Positions 12,008-23,604 of a stretch of DNA of 64,000 bases are shown one piece after another (the first letter of the stretch is position 1; the number at the start of each line of letters is the position of its first letter). The position numbers were made by a program, and so were the translations under genes. The notes below the pieces were generated by a model. It ran no database searches. It saw nothing but the letters and a program-made list of their open reading frames with translations, and was not told the DNA's origin. Origin of the DNA: Diphasiastrum complanatum (lineage: Eukaryota; Streptophyta; Lycopodiopsida; Lycopodiales; Lycopodiaceae); NCBI GenBank assembly GCA_029204225.1, contig CM055105.1, forward strand, positions 17,247,353 through 17,311,352. The letters run 5' to 3'.

Positions 12008-12276
12008 GCACTGGCCAGGCCACGTTGGCCTGTCTAGCCCCCAGCCCCTCTCTCTCTAAGGGCAATGAACTTGTGCGATGCATGCATATATGTCTATTCG
12101 TAACCAAATTAGACACACAATATATGATGAACATGCTAAGGGCAAATATTCAAGTTGGAAAAGGCTCATGGCTATATAGGTCTATGTAGGGACATCATTC
12201 GTCATTCGAACCCTAAACTCTAAAGCTGATGCTATATCCGATGGTTATTAAACTATCAAAATCGACGACAAATCCG

Positions 12277-12278
<2 letters not shown>

Positions 12279-12326
<48 letters not shown>

Positions 12327-12356
12327 ACATGGCACACACACAACACATACACACAC
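12279..12356. repeat. (AC)n microsatellite
   Basis: Pure AC from 12,279 to about 12,318, continuing imperfectly to about 12,356, then GTGCGTGC repeats up to the palindrome arm. Confidence 0.97.
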
Positions 12357-12385
12357 TCGCGTGTGCGTGCGTGCGTGCGCGTCCG

Positions 12386-12416
12386 CCATTGCTCGTCAAT
12401 GACGGGCACTCTTTAC

Positions 12417-12468
<52 letters not shown>

Positions 12469-12500
12469 GTGAAGAGTGCCCGTCGTTGACGAGCAATGGA
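12386..12500. repeat. TA-centred palindrome, ~35-bp arms around (TA)n
   Basis: The left arm (12,386-12,420) and right arm (12,466-12,500) are inverted copies with two or three mismatches (CATTGCTCGTCAATGACGGG against its complement). Between them is a 45-bp AT/TA tract, itself self-complementary, so the whole 115 bp can fold into one long hairpin. This suits a foldback or MITE-type element, but no target duplication is clear. Confidence 0.85.
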
Positions 12501-12547
12501 GGCCGATTTAGGTGGCGGCCGATGATTTGGATGATGGCCGATATCGA

Positions 12548-13546
12548 GTCTTTGGAAATATTCAATTCCATGAAAAAATTTGAGCCTTCAAAAAAGTTTG
12601 AGTCTTTCGTAAAAATCAAGTCTTTGAAAAATTTGAGTCTTTTGAAAACTTCGACTTGACAGTACAAAGGGTCTTTCGATCCTTCAAAAAAGTTCGAGTT
12701 GACAGTTTGATCCTTGGGAAAAATTTGAGTCTTTGGAAAAATTCGAGTCTTCGAAAAAATTCGAGTCGTCGAAAAAATTCCAGATGTTCCAAAAATTCAA
12801 TCTATTAAAAAATTTGAGTAATTTGAAAAATTCGAGTATTGGAAAATTTGAGTCATTGGAAAAATTCAATCATATGGAAAACTTCGAGTTTTTACAAAAA
12901 ATCGAGTCGGTCTCCAAAATTTTGAGTCTCCAAACATTCGAGTTGTTCCAAACATTTTTCAAGTTGTTCCAACAAATTCGAGTCTCCGAAATTCCGAGTC
13001 TCAAAAATTCCGAGTCTCCCAAACATTCGAGTCTCCAAACATTTCGAGTCTCCAAAATTCGAGTCTCTCAAATTTTGAGTCTCAAAAATTAGAGTCTCCA
13101 AAAATTCAAGTCTCCAAAATTCGAGTCTCCAAACATTCAAGTTGTTCCAAAACATTTGAGTCTCCCAAAATTTGAGTCTCCAAAATTCGAGTTGTTCCAA
13201 AATTTGAGTTGTTACAAAAAATTCGAGTCTCCAAAATTCAAGTCTCTAGAAATTCGAGTCTCCAAATATTTGACTTTCCAAAATTCAAGTCTCTAGACAT
13301 TTGACTCTCCAGATATTCGAGTCTCCAAACATTCGAGTTGTTCCAACAAATTCGAATCTCCAAATTTTCGAGTCTCAAAAAATTTGAGTCTCCAAACATT
13401 CAAGTTTTTCCAAAAAAATTCGAGTTTTTAAAATTTGAGTTGTAACAAAAAATTCGAGTCCCTAGAAATTTGAGTCATTAAAAATTTAAGTCTCCAAAAA
13501 TTCAAGTTGTTCCAAAAATTCGAGTCTCCAGAATTCGAGTCTCCTC
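12548..13546. repeat. ~1-kb GAGTC-rich minisatellite, 15-19-bp unit
   Basis: Dozens of head-to-tail units. On the left the unit is near TTCGAGTCTTTGGAAAAA (18 bp); on the right it is near ATTCGAGTCTCCAAAA (15-16 bp), with interspersed GTTGTTCCAA variants. Every unit keeps GAGT. The period is not a multiple of three, and the short open frames in both strands (Asn-Phe/Ser-Asn-Phe or Leu-Glu repeats) are by-products. Confidence 0.93.
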
Positions 13547-16020
13547 AAGCAAATACCACATAATCAAATATGTAACCAAAGATTGCCAAGAAGAGTTCTT
13601 GGTGTGTGATTTATTGCCTTGAAGTGTTCTACTACCTTAAAGAGGGAGGGAAATAGAAAGAACAATGCCTTGGATGTGTGTGAGGGTGAATAATATTGCC
13701 TTTAGTAGAGATGGATTAGTGAAGAGAGTGTTTTATGTAGGGAGAATCTGGTGAGAATGTCTTTTAGAAGCTTTGAGAGTTGTGTTTTAGCTATTGGCTT
13801 CCTAATCAGCATAGTTCAATAAGCATTGCTCTCTAATATGAGTGACATTGGTGTAAAGCCCCAGGACAACACTTTCATTATTTTGTAAAAAGGTTGAATG
13901 TTGCCTTCCAACACTCTCTCTCTCTCTCTCCCCCCCCTACACCCCTCTCTCTTTTCCCATCACCACCTTGAACCCCATTCACATTTATTATCCTCCCCTC
14001 TCCCCCCCCCATATATAGCCCCACGTCTTTCCTCGCATTTTTTTTCATTACATGTCAAAAAAAGGTGTTGGCAAAAATGGGTGTAATCTTAAACTCTACA
14101 GGGACCAACAGTAAAGTTTACGACCATCAACCTCATCATGCATAGCATGGACTATTTTCCATGACATCTCTATTATTAGGAGATTGTACCCAAAGAGAAT
14201 AAGAGACGTTCTTTCCTTTGATGTTAGCATATCAACTCAAGTGAAATCATAGTTCTCGGACACATGATAAACACCACAGTTGATAAATAGGTGCATCTTA
14301 CTCACTGAAATCTAGCCATTTAAATACACCATACATAAGAGTCCCATTAACTTAGCTGAAGTGCCATGCTCAAGAGCTAGCATGCCTCGAGGAGCTAAGC
14401 TACGAAGAAATTTATAGAAAAAACAACTTGAAAGCTTCATTTGACAAAGTACAATCCAAGCAATAGAATCTTGAAATGCTTGTGAAAAAATTGGAGCAAG
14501 AATATAAAAACCATGGGTCTCCAAACGATGTTTCCTCTGATTCATGCACAAAACTACAATTATTCAAAATTACTTCTACAAATCGAGGGAAGCAACATCT
14601 TATTTTACTCAAATATTGGTCAACTCAATGTTGGTCATGCACTGGGATCTAAGCATTGCTACAAACTCAATCGGACTGTGTTGCCTACTCTACACCCTAT
14701 CACATTTCAGAGGTGTGTCTGGGCTTGGCATATATCCTATTTGAATTGTGAAATAGGTTATATGGTTGTCCACCAATCAAGTATGAGCTAATCATAGTCT
14801 AGAGAGCAATAAGAGTTATATGGTTGTCCACCAATCAAGTATGAGCTAATCATAGTCTAGAGAGCAATAAGAAAATATAATGAATAGATAACACAAAATA
14901 CCTTTTTTAAAACATCACAAGAGATAGTGTGCCATTCATTCTATCCCAAAACCTAAGGTTAAGATGAGATGACCAGGTTAAAACAATGATAACTGGAATC
15001 TTGTACTATTTGTACTATAAATTATTGCGTACACACTCTAGAGTAATATTGTTTACACCAATTTTTTCCGACATCTAACCACAGATTCAATATTCAGAGG
15101 AAAGGCCATTGTTGCCATGAGGCCATCGTTCTACAGTTGAAAAGCTTCATGTTGAGACAAACTATCTAAGGTGGCCATCGTTGTCTATGGATGACAAATG
15201 GAACCAACTAAACCATACGGTTTATTCTGACAATCTATTAAGACAATGATCAAGTGCTGAGATCTGCAGATGATGATTCTTTGTTGTTGCCTATCAGAGA
15301 AGACAATGAACATCACTTCCATCGTTGCTGTGACAGCTGTTTCTGAAATGATTTCACAATTGAATGCTACAGAGAACCATTACTTCCAACGTTGAGGCAG
15401 AAGCTCAAAAGGTTGCAAAACATGCTAGAGTTCATGCAAAAAGAAAGACAAAAAAGAAGTCCAAGGACAAAGTGATGTTGATGAACTTGGGAATCTGATA
15501 CCTAGACACTCAAATATGAGAGCTATTTATGGAGAAGAGCAAAGGTTTTGTCACGAACAAGGCTGAACATTACTAGAGCCAAGGATTGGAAGCAACAGAA
15601 TACATTGCAGAGACATCGAAGCAACTGAAAGTTGTAAACCATAAGCGTTGCTGCTTAACCAAAACTCAAGTCTATACTGGAAAAGTACATTAGAGTGAGC
15701 AAGAAGATTTTGCTCATTCTTAATCCTGAGTACCACCAAAGGAAGATGTTAAGAGCATTTTGCTCAGTCTTACAAGTTTCCAGCTTATTTCCAGCAAAAG
15801 AAGGATGTCAATCGAGAACCAAGGAAGAGAGAATGGCCATCGCTGACTTCCAGCAGAAATTCCACCTCTACATAGTTGCTTACAACCTACTTTTGAACAA
15901 AGACTCTCCTTGAAGAGTTTTAAAGCAAGAGGGAAGCAATCCGCTAGCCTACAACATGCCTTTCTGGCATCTGAGAGGGCCCTTTTGCTTGTTGAGAAGG
16001 CCGTTTTTCATCTGCACATG
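13547..16020. other. Intergenic stretch, no supported gene
   Basis: Contains a pyrimidine run near 13,910-13,935 and a 58-bp tandem duplication (14,757-14,872). Minus-strand frames around 14,310-14,610 and plus-strand frames around 15,420-15,910 are short, interrupted and unrecognised. The stretch ends at the first LTR of the 16-35 kb cluster. Confidence 0.45.
14757..14872. repeat. 58-bp tandem duplication, two copies
   Basis: The unit beginning GTTATATGGTTGTCCACC at 14,757 recurs at 14,815 with no visible mismatch, which suggests a recent duplication. Confidence 0.95.
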
Positions 16021-17238
16021 TGTAGCGCAGGCATCCCAAAGGGAGCCGGGAACCACGACTTAGCTTCCCAGCCTTCAACTCTTGCCATCCAAACCCACTT
16101 GACATACAAGCAGCCAACTCGCCAACAACGATCAGACTTAACCAACTTGAAGTTCCGAAAACCAACATTGAGATCCAACCTGGCGCCATGCCAGATCGGG
16201 GGTCTCGATGTGGGTGACTTCCCTCCAAGCAAGCCGTCCGACATACATCAAACTTAACCAACTCGAAGCTTCGTTACAAACGAGTAACATCCATTCCAAG
16301 CAAGCGGTCTGACTTACATCAGACTTAACCAACTGAAAGCTTCGTCACGAGCGCTGGAAGCCAACCTGGAGCCACGCCAGACTAGACAGCCATAAACAGG
16401 TAACGTCCACCCAAGCAAGCCATCCAACTCAACCGACACGTTAGAGCCCGTTCCCCAAGAGCTTAACCCATTCACGTTCATGCAAGGAACACTCAGAACC
16501 ACAAGCAGCGACAGACATGGAAACAACCAGTTCCTGGACCAAATGGTCCCGACAGCATACCGCTGGCGCCACGGACCGAATGGTCCCGACGGCATACCGC
16601 TGGCGTCCCGGGATACGACCCTCAACTATGTGCCGACTTAAAAAATTTTGAAGCGGCCTTACAACTGGCGCTTTTACCGAAAACTGAAACCCAGAAGGTA
16701 ATCAGAGTCAGTTTGAGAAAAATCCCACTTTAATGATAAATCTGAGAAGGTTACATTTCAAGTGTGTCACCTACCCTAGTCTCTGGGGAGCTGGCATGCC
16801 AAGGCGAGTGCCAGGACAACATTACAGCAAGGGAGGCTGAGACTTGGTTGGAGCTCATCCTGAGTCGCAACCCGCACTCCCCTATAGTATTGGTGTGATT
16901 TGGCACCCCCCCTCATACCAAGCACTCTAACCAAGCTGGTAAAGCACGTTTTTCTCTCTCTAAGATTTTCTCTTTCTAGAAAGTCATTTTCTCTCTCTAG
17001 ATTTTACTGATCCCCAGGCTTCCTTTAATCATGCCTAGATTGTGTGAGGTGATTGCACATCGATCTGAGCTCTCTGGACTTCGCTAGAACCGATCAAAGA
17101 TTTTCAGCCATAGGAACTTGGCGCCGGCTGGATTCTGGTCACAGTGGCGCCGGGAGCAGCAGGGGCGCTGCTAATGTCGGGGACATAGCTGGCGCCGATG
17201 GCGCCGGAAGTAAAGCTTGTAAAGGTAGCTTTACAACA
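16021..17238 (-). repeat. LTR A (non-autonomous family), 3' LTR
   Basis: In minus orientation it runs TGTTGTAAAGCTACC...GCGCTACA, 1,218 bp. It is followed on its plus-right side by the PPT complement (TCCACCCCACCTTT, 17,239 on), so it is the 3' LTR of a minus-strand element. AATAAA-like and GTAAC-rich R/U5 sequence matches copies B-G. The U3 start carries GGCGCC-rich subrepeats that vary in number between copies. No coding capacity; open frames inside recur in all copies and are shadows. Confidence 0.9.
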
Positions 17239-19288
17239 TCCACCCCACCTTTATAAAATCTGATGTCCTCATCAGATGTCAGATTAAAGTAAAGGTGTCT
17301 CCCAATTAAAATAACTATACATTTCAGCTACTTGGCACAGTACTCAATTTACTGGCCACTTTTTATTAACATTGAAGCTGGTACACTTTGCGTTTGTTTG
17401 AAGCACCATGTCCGTCGCGCAAAACTTGACTTTCACAATTCCATCACTGGTCAGTTGCCTCACAGTCAAAACAAGAAGTGTACATCAAGCTTGGCTTCAA
17501 GTAGCTCTCTTTGAATCAGACACATGCACCCAGAGTTTGCACTAGTCCGATCTCAACGCGAACTGTCCCTTAGCGTCCGTTCGAAATACCAAGTCTCTGC
17601 AAGACTCAACTTTCACAGTTCCTTCATTGATCAGCTGTCTTACACGTAACACAAGCCAGCGTACTCATATGTTTCCTCATCATTGCTGATCCAGAGAAAG
17701 CCTATAACAAACTTTCCTTTCCACAACAAAAACTTGTCAACTTATTAGGTCCAAAGTTCGCCAGTCTCCTCGTGTGAATATGGCTAGGTCACCTTGAATT
17801 TGCCCCCATTTTGATCAACTTTCATTCAAAATTTGCCCCAAGAGAGAGGTGTGTGTGATAGTTCCCCTCCACTTAATAAATCAGCTGATCGGACTTAGAG
17901 TAGAGTTCTTCGGACACAAAGCCTTTCCAACACTTTGCTTCCCATCTGCTAGGATTATGGCTCGATCCAACTTGTTGCCAATCCCTGAAGAGGAACCTAG
18001 TCTTTTCCCCTTTGAAGGAAAACCCAACTGATACTGGATATCAGCCATGCTCAGTGAGTTTCAGTTCCGAAGGTGGCCGTCCCAAAATGAAGACCATCTG
18101 CTATTAAAGATCTCCCCTGAAATTGCCCTTTCCAACTTTTGACTTCCTGCTTGCGTCTGTTGGGGGTTGTCGCAAATGAAACTAACCCAAGAAACAGGCT
18201 AGCCATCCATCCTTTGCAAACATTGAGTCATTTTGTTGTCGTTCACGTGCGAGTACTTGAACTGCAAATCCGCCGCACAGATTCTGGATATCGCCCATGC
18301 TCAGTGAGTTTCAGTTCCGAAGGTGGCCGTCCCAAAATGAAGACCAACTACTCCATAGAAGATCTCCCCTGAAATGACCCTTTCCAACTTTTGACTTCCT
18401 GCTTGCGTTTGGTGGGTGTTGTCGCAAATGAAACTAACCCAAGAGACAGGCTAGTCATCCATCCTTTGCAAACATTGAGTCGTTTCGTTGTCGTTCACGT
18501 GTGAGTACTTGAACTGCAAATCCGCCCCACAGATTCTGTAGTCCTCTTTGTTTGATGGTATCAGCCTTCAAAAGAAAAGGTTCCTTCTCGAGCCATCAGC
18601 TCCTTGTATCACAAGCAATCATGCAAACCAGGCAAAGCACGAGTACTAAGACTCACCACGAATACGTACAAGTAAGACACTCAGGCAGGTTTACTAACAA
18701 GTAACAAAGACAAGGTCCCCCTTTGAGATGGTCCTGCCAACGGACCTTTGCCTGGCCGCGCCCATACAAATCGATCACGGAATCAGCCCACATAGGACAC
18801 CCCTCCAACTATCCGTGCTTTCACCATTAAGCAGCACATTGCCTCAGTCACGCCCCACCACTTTTTGGTCGATAGCTCTTATAGCTAAACGATCGGCAGC
18901 TATCCCGCACCGGCAGCTAACCACCCGTGCTTTACACCCGAATTTGAGCAGCATCTCTGTATCAATGGTTAACCCGTACAGTTCAAATATGTCGCCCCGC
19001 ACCCCACAAGGTACAGACCGTGCTTTCACCTCCCTAGGCAGCACTTTGCCTCATCCGTCCTACGTGCAGACAACGCCAGGCCCGAACCGCGAGAACTGAC
19101 CGTGCTTACACCTCAAGGGCAGCACCTTGACTCATCAAGTCCCCCGTTCTGCCGACCACCCCGACCGTGGACGCACCCGTGCTTACACTGTGGGCAGCAC
19201 CTTGCACAACAGTTGTCTTGATGAACCAAACCGTGGCCATTTCCGTGAGATCCGCATAGCTGACCGGCCAGTCGGCTCTGATACCACA
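17239..19288 (-). mobile_element. Internal region of non-autonomous LTR element (A-B), ~2.05 kb
   Basis: Bounded by LTR A (3') and LTR B (5') with an iMet-type PBS at the B side and a PPT at the A side. It has no protease, RT, integrase or gag motif. Relative to the D-E internal region it lacks about 540 bp between the segment ending GCTGG(C/T)ACAC (near 17,385) and GCGTTTGTTTGAAGCACC. It keeps a 250-bp tandem duplication (18,036 and 18,286) and the leader hairpin series at about 18,815-19,205. Length and lack of genes fit a LARD-like element. Confidence 0.85.
19275..19286 (-). other. Primer-binding site, initiator Met-tRNA type
   Basis: The minus strand reads TGGTATCAGAGC two bases after the LTR B end, complementary to the 3' end of plant initiator Met-tRNA as used by many plant LTR elements. 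Confidence 0.9.
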
Positions 19289-20464
19289 TGTAGCGCAGGC
19301 ATCCCAAAGGGAGCCGGGAACCACGACTTAGCTTCTTAGCCTTCAACTCTTGCCATCCAAACCCACTTGACATACAAGCAGCCAATTCACCAACAACGAT
19401 CAGACTTAACCAACTTGAAGTTCCGAAAACCAACATTGAGATCCGACCTGGCGCCATGCCAGATCGGGGGTCTCGATGTGGGTGACTTCCCTCCAAGCAA
19501 GCCGCCCGACATACATCAAACTTAACCAACTCGAAGCTTTGTTACAAACGAGTAACATCCATTCCAAGCAAGCGGTCTGACTTACATCAGACTTAACCAA
19601 CTGAAAGCTTCGTCACGAGCGCTAGAAGCCAACCTGGCACCACGCCAGACTGGACAGCCATAAACAGGTAATGTCCACCCAAGCAAGCCATCCAACTCAG
19701 CCGACAGGTTAGAGCCCGTTCCCCAAGAGCTTAACCCATTCACGTTCATGCAAGGAACACTCAGAACCACAAGCCGCGACAGACATGGAAACAACCAGTT
19801 CCTGGACCAAATGATCCCGACAGCATACCGCTGGCGCCACGGACCGAACGGTCCCGACGGCATACCGCTGGCATCCCGGGATACGACCTTCAGCTATGTG
19901 CCAAGTTAAAAATTTGGAAGCGGCCTTACAACTGGCGCTTTTACCGAACACTGAAACCCAGAAGGTAATCAGAGTCAGTTTGAGAAAAATCGCACTTTAT
20001 TGATAAATCTGAGAAGGTTACATTTCAATTGTGTGACCGACCCTAGTCTCCGGAGCGCTAGCACGCCAAGGCGAGAGCCATGACAACATTCCAGCAAGGG
20101 AGGCTGAGACTTGGTTGGAGCTCGCCCTGAGTCGCAACCCGCACTCCCCTATAGTATTGGTGTGATTCGGCACCCCCCCCCCTCATACCAAGCACTCTAC
20201 CCAAGCTGGTAAAGCACGTTTTTCTCTCTCTGAGATTTTCTCTTTCTAGAAAGTCATTTTCTCTCTCTAGATTTTATTGATCCCCAGGCTTCCTTTAATC
20301 ATGCCTAGATCGTGTGAGGTGATTGCACATCGATCTGAGCTCTTTGGACTTCGCTAGAACCGATCAAAGATTTTCAGCCATAGGAACTTGGCGCCTACTG
20401 GATTCTGGTCACAGTGGCGCCCTGTGGCGTCGGAAGTAAAGCTTATAAAGATAGCTTTACAACA
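19289..20464 (-). repeat. LTR B (non-autonomous family), 5' LTR
   Basis: 1,176 bp, same ends as LTR A. It is shorter because the GGCGCC-rich U3 block is reduced by about 43 bp (CACAGTGGCGCCCTGTGGCG). The PBS lies at its left. Its right side is not flanking DNA but another PPT plus 3' internal sequence (20,465 on), so B is shared between two element units, the product expected from recombination between LTR elements. Confidence 0.9.
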
Positions 20465-20663
20465 TCCACCCCACCTTTATAAAATCTGATGTCCTCATCA
20501 GATGTCAGATTAAAGTAAAGGTGTCTCTCAATTAAAATAACTATACATTTAAGCTACTTGGCACAGTACTCAATTTACTGGCCACTTTTTATTAACATTG
20601 AAGCTGGCACACCATAGGTCGGAGGCTCAGCTCTTTGTAATGAAAAATTACATAACTTGAAAA
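20465..20663 (-). repeat. Truncated 3' internal segment of a second non-autonomous unit
   Basis: Matches the sequence to the right of LTR D (23,605 on) from the PPT complement through TACATAACTTGAAA, then stops at a junction with an inverted LTR (C). It retains the stretch deleted from the A-B unit, so it derives from a longer element. Confidence 0.85.
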
Positions 20664-21415
20664 TTACAAGCTTTACTTCCGACGCCATCGGCGCCAGCTA
20701 TGTCCCCGGCGCCAGCAGCGCCCCTGCTGCTCCCGGCGCCACTGTGACCAGAATTCAGCCGGCGCCAAGTTCCTATGGCTGAAAATCTTTGATCGGTTCT
20801 AACGAAGTCCAGAGAGCTCAGATCGATGTGCAATCACCTCACACGATCTAGGCATGATTAAAGGAAGCTTGGGGATCAATAAAATCTAGAGAGAGAAAAT
20901 GACTCTCTAGAAAGAGAAAATCCTAGAGAGAGAAAAACGTGCTTTACCAGCTTGGGTAGAGTGCTTGGTATGAGGGGGGGTGCCGAATCACACCAATACT
21001 ATAGGGGAGTGCGGGTTGGGCGAGCTCCAACCAAGTCTCAGCCTCCCTTGCTAGAATGTTGTCATGGCTCTCACCTTGGCATGCTAGCGCCCCGGAGACT
21101 AGGGTCAGTCACACACTTGAAATGTAACCTTCTCAGATTTATCAATAAAGTGGGATTTTTCTCAAACTGACTCTGATTACCTTCTGGGTTTCAGTGTTCG
21201 GTAAAAGCGCCAGTTGTAAGGTCGCTTTTAAAATTTTTAGCTTGGCACATAGCTGAGGGTCGTATCCCGGGACGCCAGCGGTATGCCGTCGGGCCCATTC
21301 GGTCCGTGGCGCCAGCGGTATGTTGTCGGGACCATTTGGTCCAGGAACTGGTTGTTTCCATATCTGTCGCGGCTTGTGGTTTTGAGTGTTCCTTGCATGA
21401 ACGTGAATGGGCTAA
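20664..21415 (+). repeat. LTR C, left part of an interrupted plus-oriented LTR
   Basis: Inverted relative to A and B. It begins inside U3 at TTACAAGCTTTAC, lacking roughly the first 15-18 bp, and runs to GAATGGGCTAA, where the chromovirus LTR starts. Its continuation is LTR G at 32,779. Together they make one LTR of about 1.2 kb split by the chromovirus. Confidence 0.9.
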
Positions 21416-22333
21416 TGTTGTAAAGCTGACTCAGGTGCACCCAACGTGCCCTGTAAGACTCTAAGGGGTGACACTCCCTAAAGTCCCAGAGCAAGTTAGA
21501 ACGTCAAGGACTGAGCCTCCGACCTGTGGTGAGCCAGTCAAGTAGGCACAAGTCATGAGCTAGCTCTGGAGCTCGAGTCATGGCCTAGTCAGGAAGCAAG
21601 TTGATTCTGCCACCGGAACGGCTCCCGGGACCCATGTCCGGGAGCCAGACTGATTCTGCCAGGCTTGCCAGGCTTAATCAGCAAAATAAAAACTAAGTCC
21701 CAAAAAGCGTGCTTTACCAGAAAGCACTATGTTTCAGAACAAAGGGGGTGCGCCGAATCACAGCAGAACTATAGGGGGAGTCCGGCAGACAGAAACTTGG
21801 GCAGCTCAACCAGCGCCAGGAATCCAGTCGCCAGGTCTCAGCTCCCTCTACCAGCACGAGCCAGGCACAATGCCCAGCACGTGTTGGTGGCCCCGAGACC
21901 GGTCAGTCTATGTATGAATGTAACCTCTTCCAAATCTAATAAAGTTGATCCTTGGGGATGATTACCATTTCGGTTTCGCCTCCAGGACTGGTCCAAGTGG
22001 AAGGACCCTTATTACAACCTTTTTGCGTCGCTGGCGCCTAAGGGTCCCTGTCATCGACATGGGGCTTGCCGCTATGCCAATTGGTCAGTTTGGCGACCAC
22101 TATGCCTTGGGTTTCATGTGTGGCTTGTCTTTGCCTTTGGTTACCTTTTGGGGACGGATTCTGAGTTGGCTTTCGGGTTGGTTGGGATTCCAGTTTTCTT
22201 AAGTCTGAATGGTTAAGCTTGTTACGATTTTGAGTTGGCTTTTACGTAAGTGCATGATGGATGAATGTTAGACTTAAGCGCGTGTTGGGGAAACCGCTCA
22301 AGTCCCAGCGCCCTTTGAGGCGCCGGCGCAACA
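21416..22333 (+). repeat. Chromovirus 5' LTR
   Basis: 918 bp, TGTTGTAAAGCTGACTC...GGCGCCGGCGCAACA. It contains an R-like block (CGTGCTTTACCAG, CGAATCACA, ACTATAGGGG, AATGTAACCT, AATAAAGT) whose order matches the non-autonomous LTRs. CTAATAAAG near 21,940 is the likely poly(A) signal. The 12 terminal bases TGTTGTAAAGCT are identical in the two families, which would suit recognition by one integrase. Confidence 0.93.
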
Positions 22334-22335
22334 TG

Positions 22336-22347
22336 TGGTATCAGAGC
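22336..22347 (+). other. Chromovirus primer-binding site
   Basis: TGGTATCAGAGC two bases after the 5' LTR, the initiator Met-tRNA type. The nested element begins 11 bases later. Confidence 0.93.
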
Positions 22348-22358
22348 CGACTAGCCGG

Positions 22359-23604
22359 TGTAGCGCAGGCATCCCAAAGGGAGCCGGGAACCACGACTTA
22401 GCTTCCCAGCCTTCAACTCTTGCCATCCAAACCCACTTGACATACAAGCAGCCAACTCGCCAACAACGATCAGACTTAACCAACATGAAGTTCCGAAAAC
22501 CAACATTGAGATCCAACCTGGCGCCATGCCAGATCGGGGGTCCCGATGTGGGTGACTTCCCTCCAAGCAAGCCGCCCGACATACATCAAACTTAACCAAC
22601 TCGAAGCTTCGTTACAACCGAGTAACATCCATTCCAAGCAAGCGGTCTGACTTACATCAGACTTAACCAACTGAAAGCTTCGTCACGAGCGCTGGAAGCC
22701 AACCTGGCGCCACGCCAGACTGGACAGCCATAAACAGGTAACATCCACCCAAGCAAGCCATCCAACTCAGCCGACAGGTTAGAGCCCGTTCCCCAAGAGC
22801 TTAACCCATTCACGTTCATGCAAGGAACACTCAGAACCACAAGCCGCGACAGATATGGAAACAACCAGTTCCTGGACCAAATGGTCCCGACAGCATACCG
22901 CTGGCGCCACGGACCGAATGGTCCCGACGGCATACCGCTGGCGTCCCGGGATACGACCCTCAGCTATGTGCCAAATTAAAAAATTTGGAAAGCGGCCTTA
23001 CAACTGGCGCTTTTACCGAACACTGAAACCCAGAAGGTAATCAGAGTCAGTTTGAGGAAAATCCCACTTTATTGATAAATCTGAGAAGGTTACATTTCAA
23101 GTGTGTGACCGACCCTAGTCTCCGGGGCGCTAGCATGCCAAGGCGAGAGCCATGACAACATTCCAGCAAGGGAGGCTGAGACTTGGTTGGAGCTCGCCCT
23201 GAGTCGCAACCCGCACTCCCCTATAGTATTGGTGTGATTCGGCACCTCCCCTCATAACAAGCACTCTACCTAAGCTGGTAAAGCACGTTTTTCTCTCTCT
23301 AGGATTTTCTCTTTCTAGAAAGTCATTTTCTCTCTCTAGATTTTATTGATCCCCAGGCTTCCTTTAATCATGCCTAGATCGTGTGAGGTGATTGCACATC
23401 GATCTGAGCTCTCTGGACTCCGCTAGAACCGATCAAAGATTTTCAGCCATAGGAACTTGGCGCCGGCTGGATTCTGGTCACAGTGGCGCCGGGAGCGGCG
23501 CCGGCGCCGTTGGCGCCGGGAGCAGCAGGGGCACTGCTGGCGCCGGGGACATAGCTGGCGCCAATGGCGCCGAAAGTAAAGCTTGTAAAGGTAGCTTTAC
23601 AACA
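22359..23604 (-). repeat. LTR D (3' LTR of nested element)
   Basis: 1,246 bp. Its right edge joins the PPT complement at 23,605. Base for base it equals LTR E over 22,359-23,508; then ten substitutions fall within 23,509-23,585, at the U3 start. Confidence 0.95.

Noticed and set aside
12548-13546. Asn/Phe- and Leu/Glu-rich repeat proteins
   Set aside because: The repeat period is not a multiple of three and unit length varies, so the frames are accidental.
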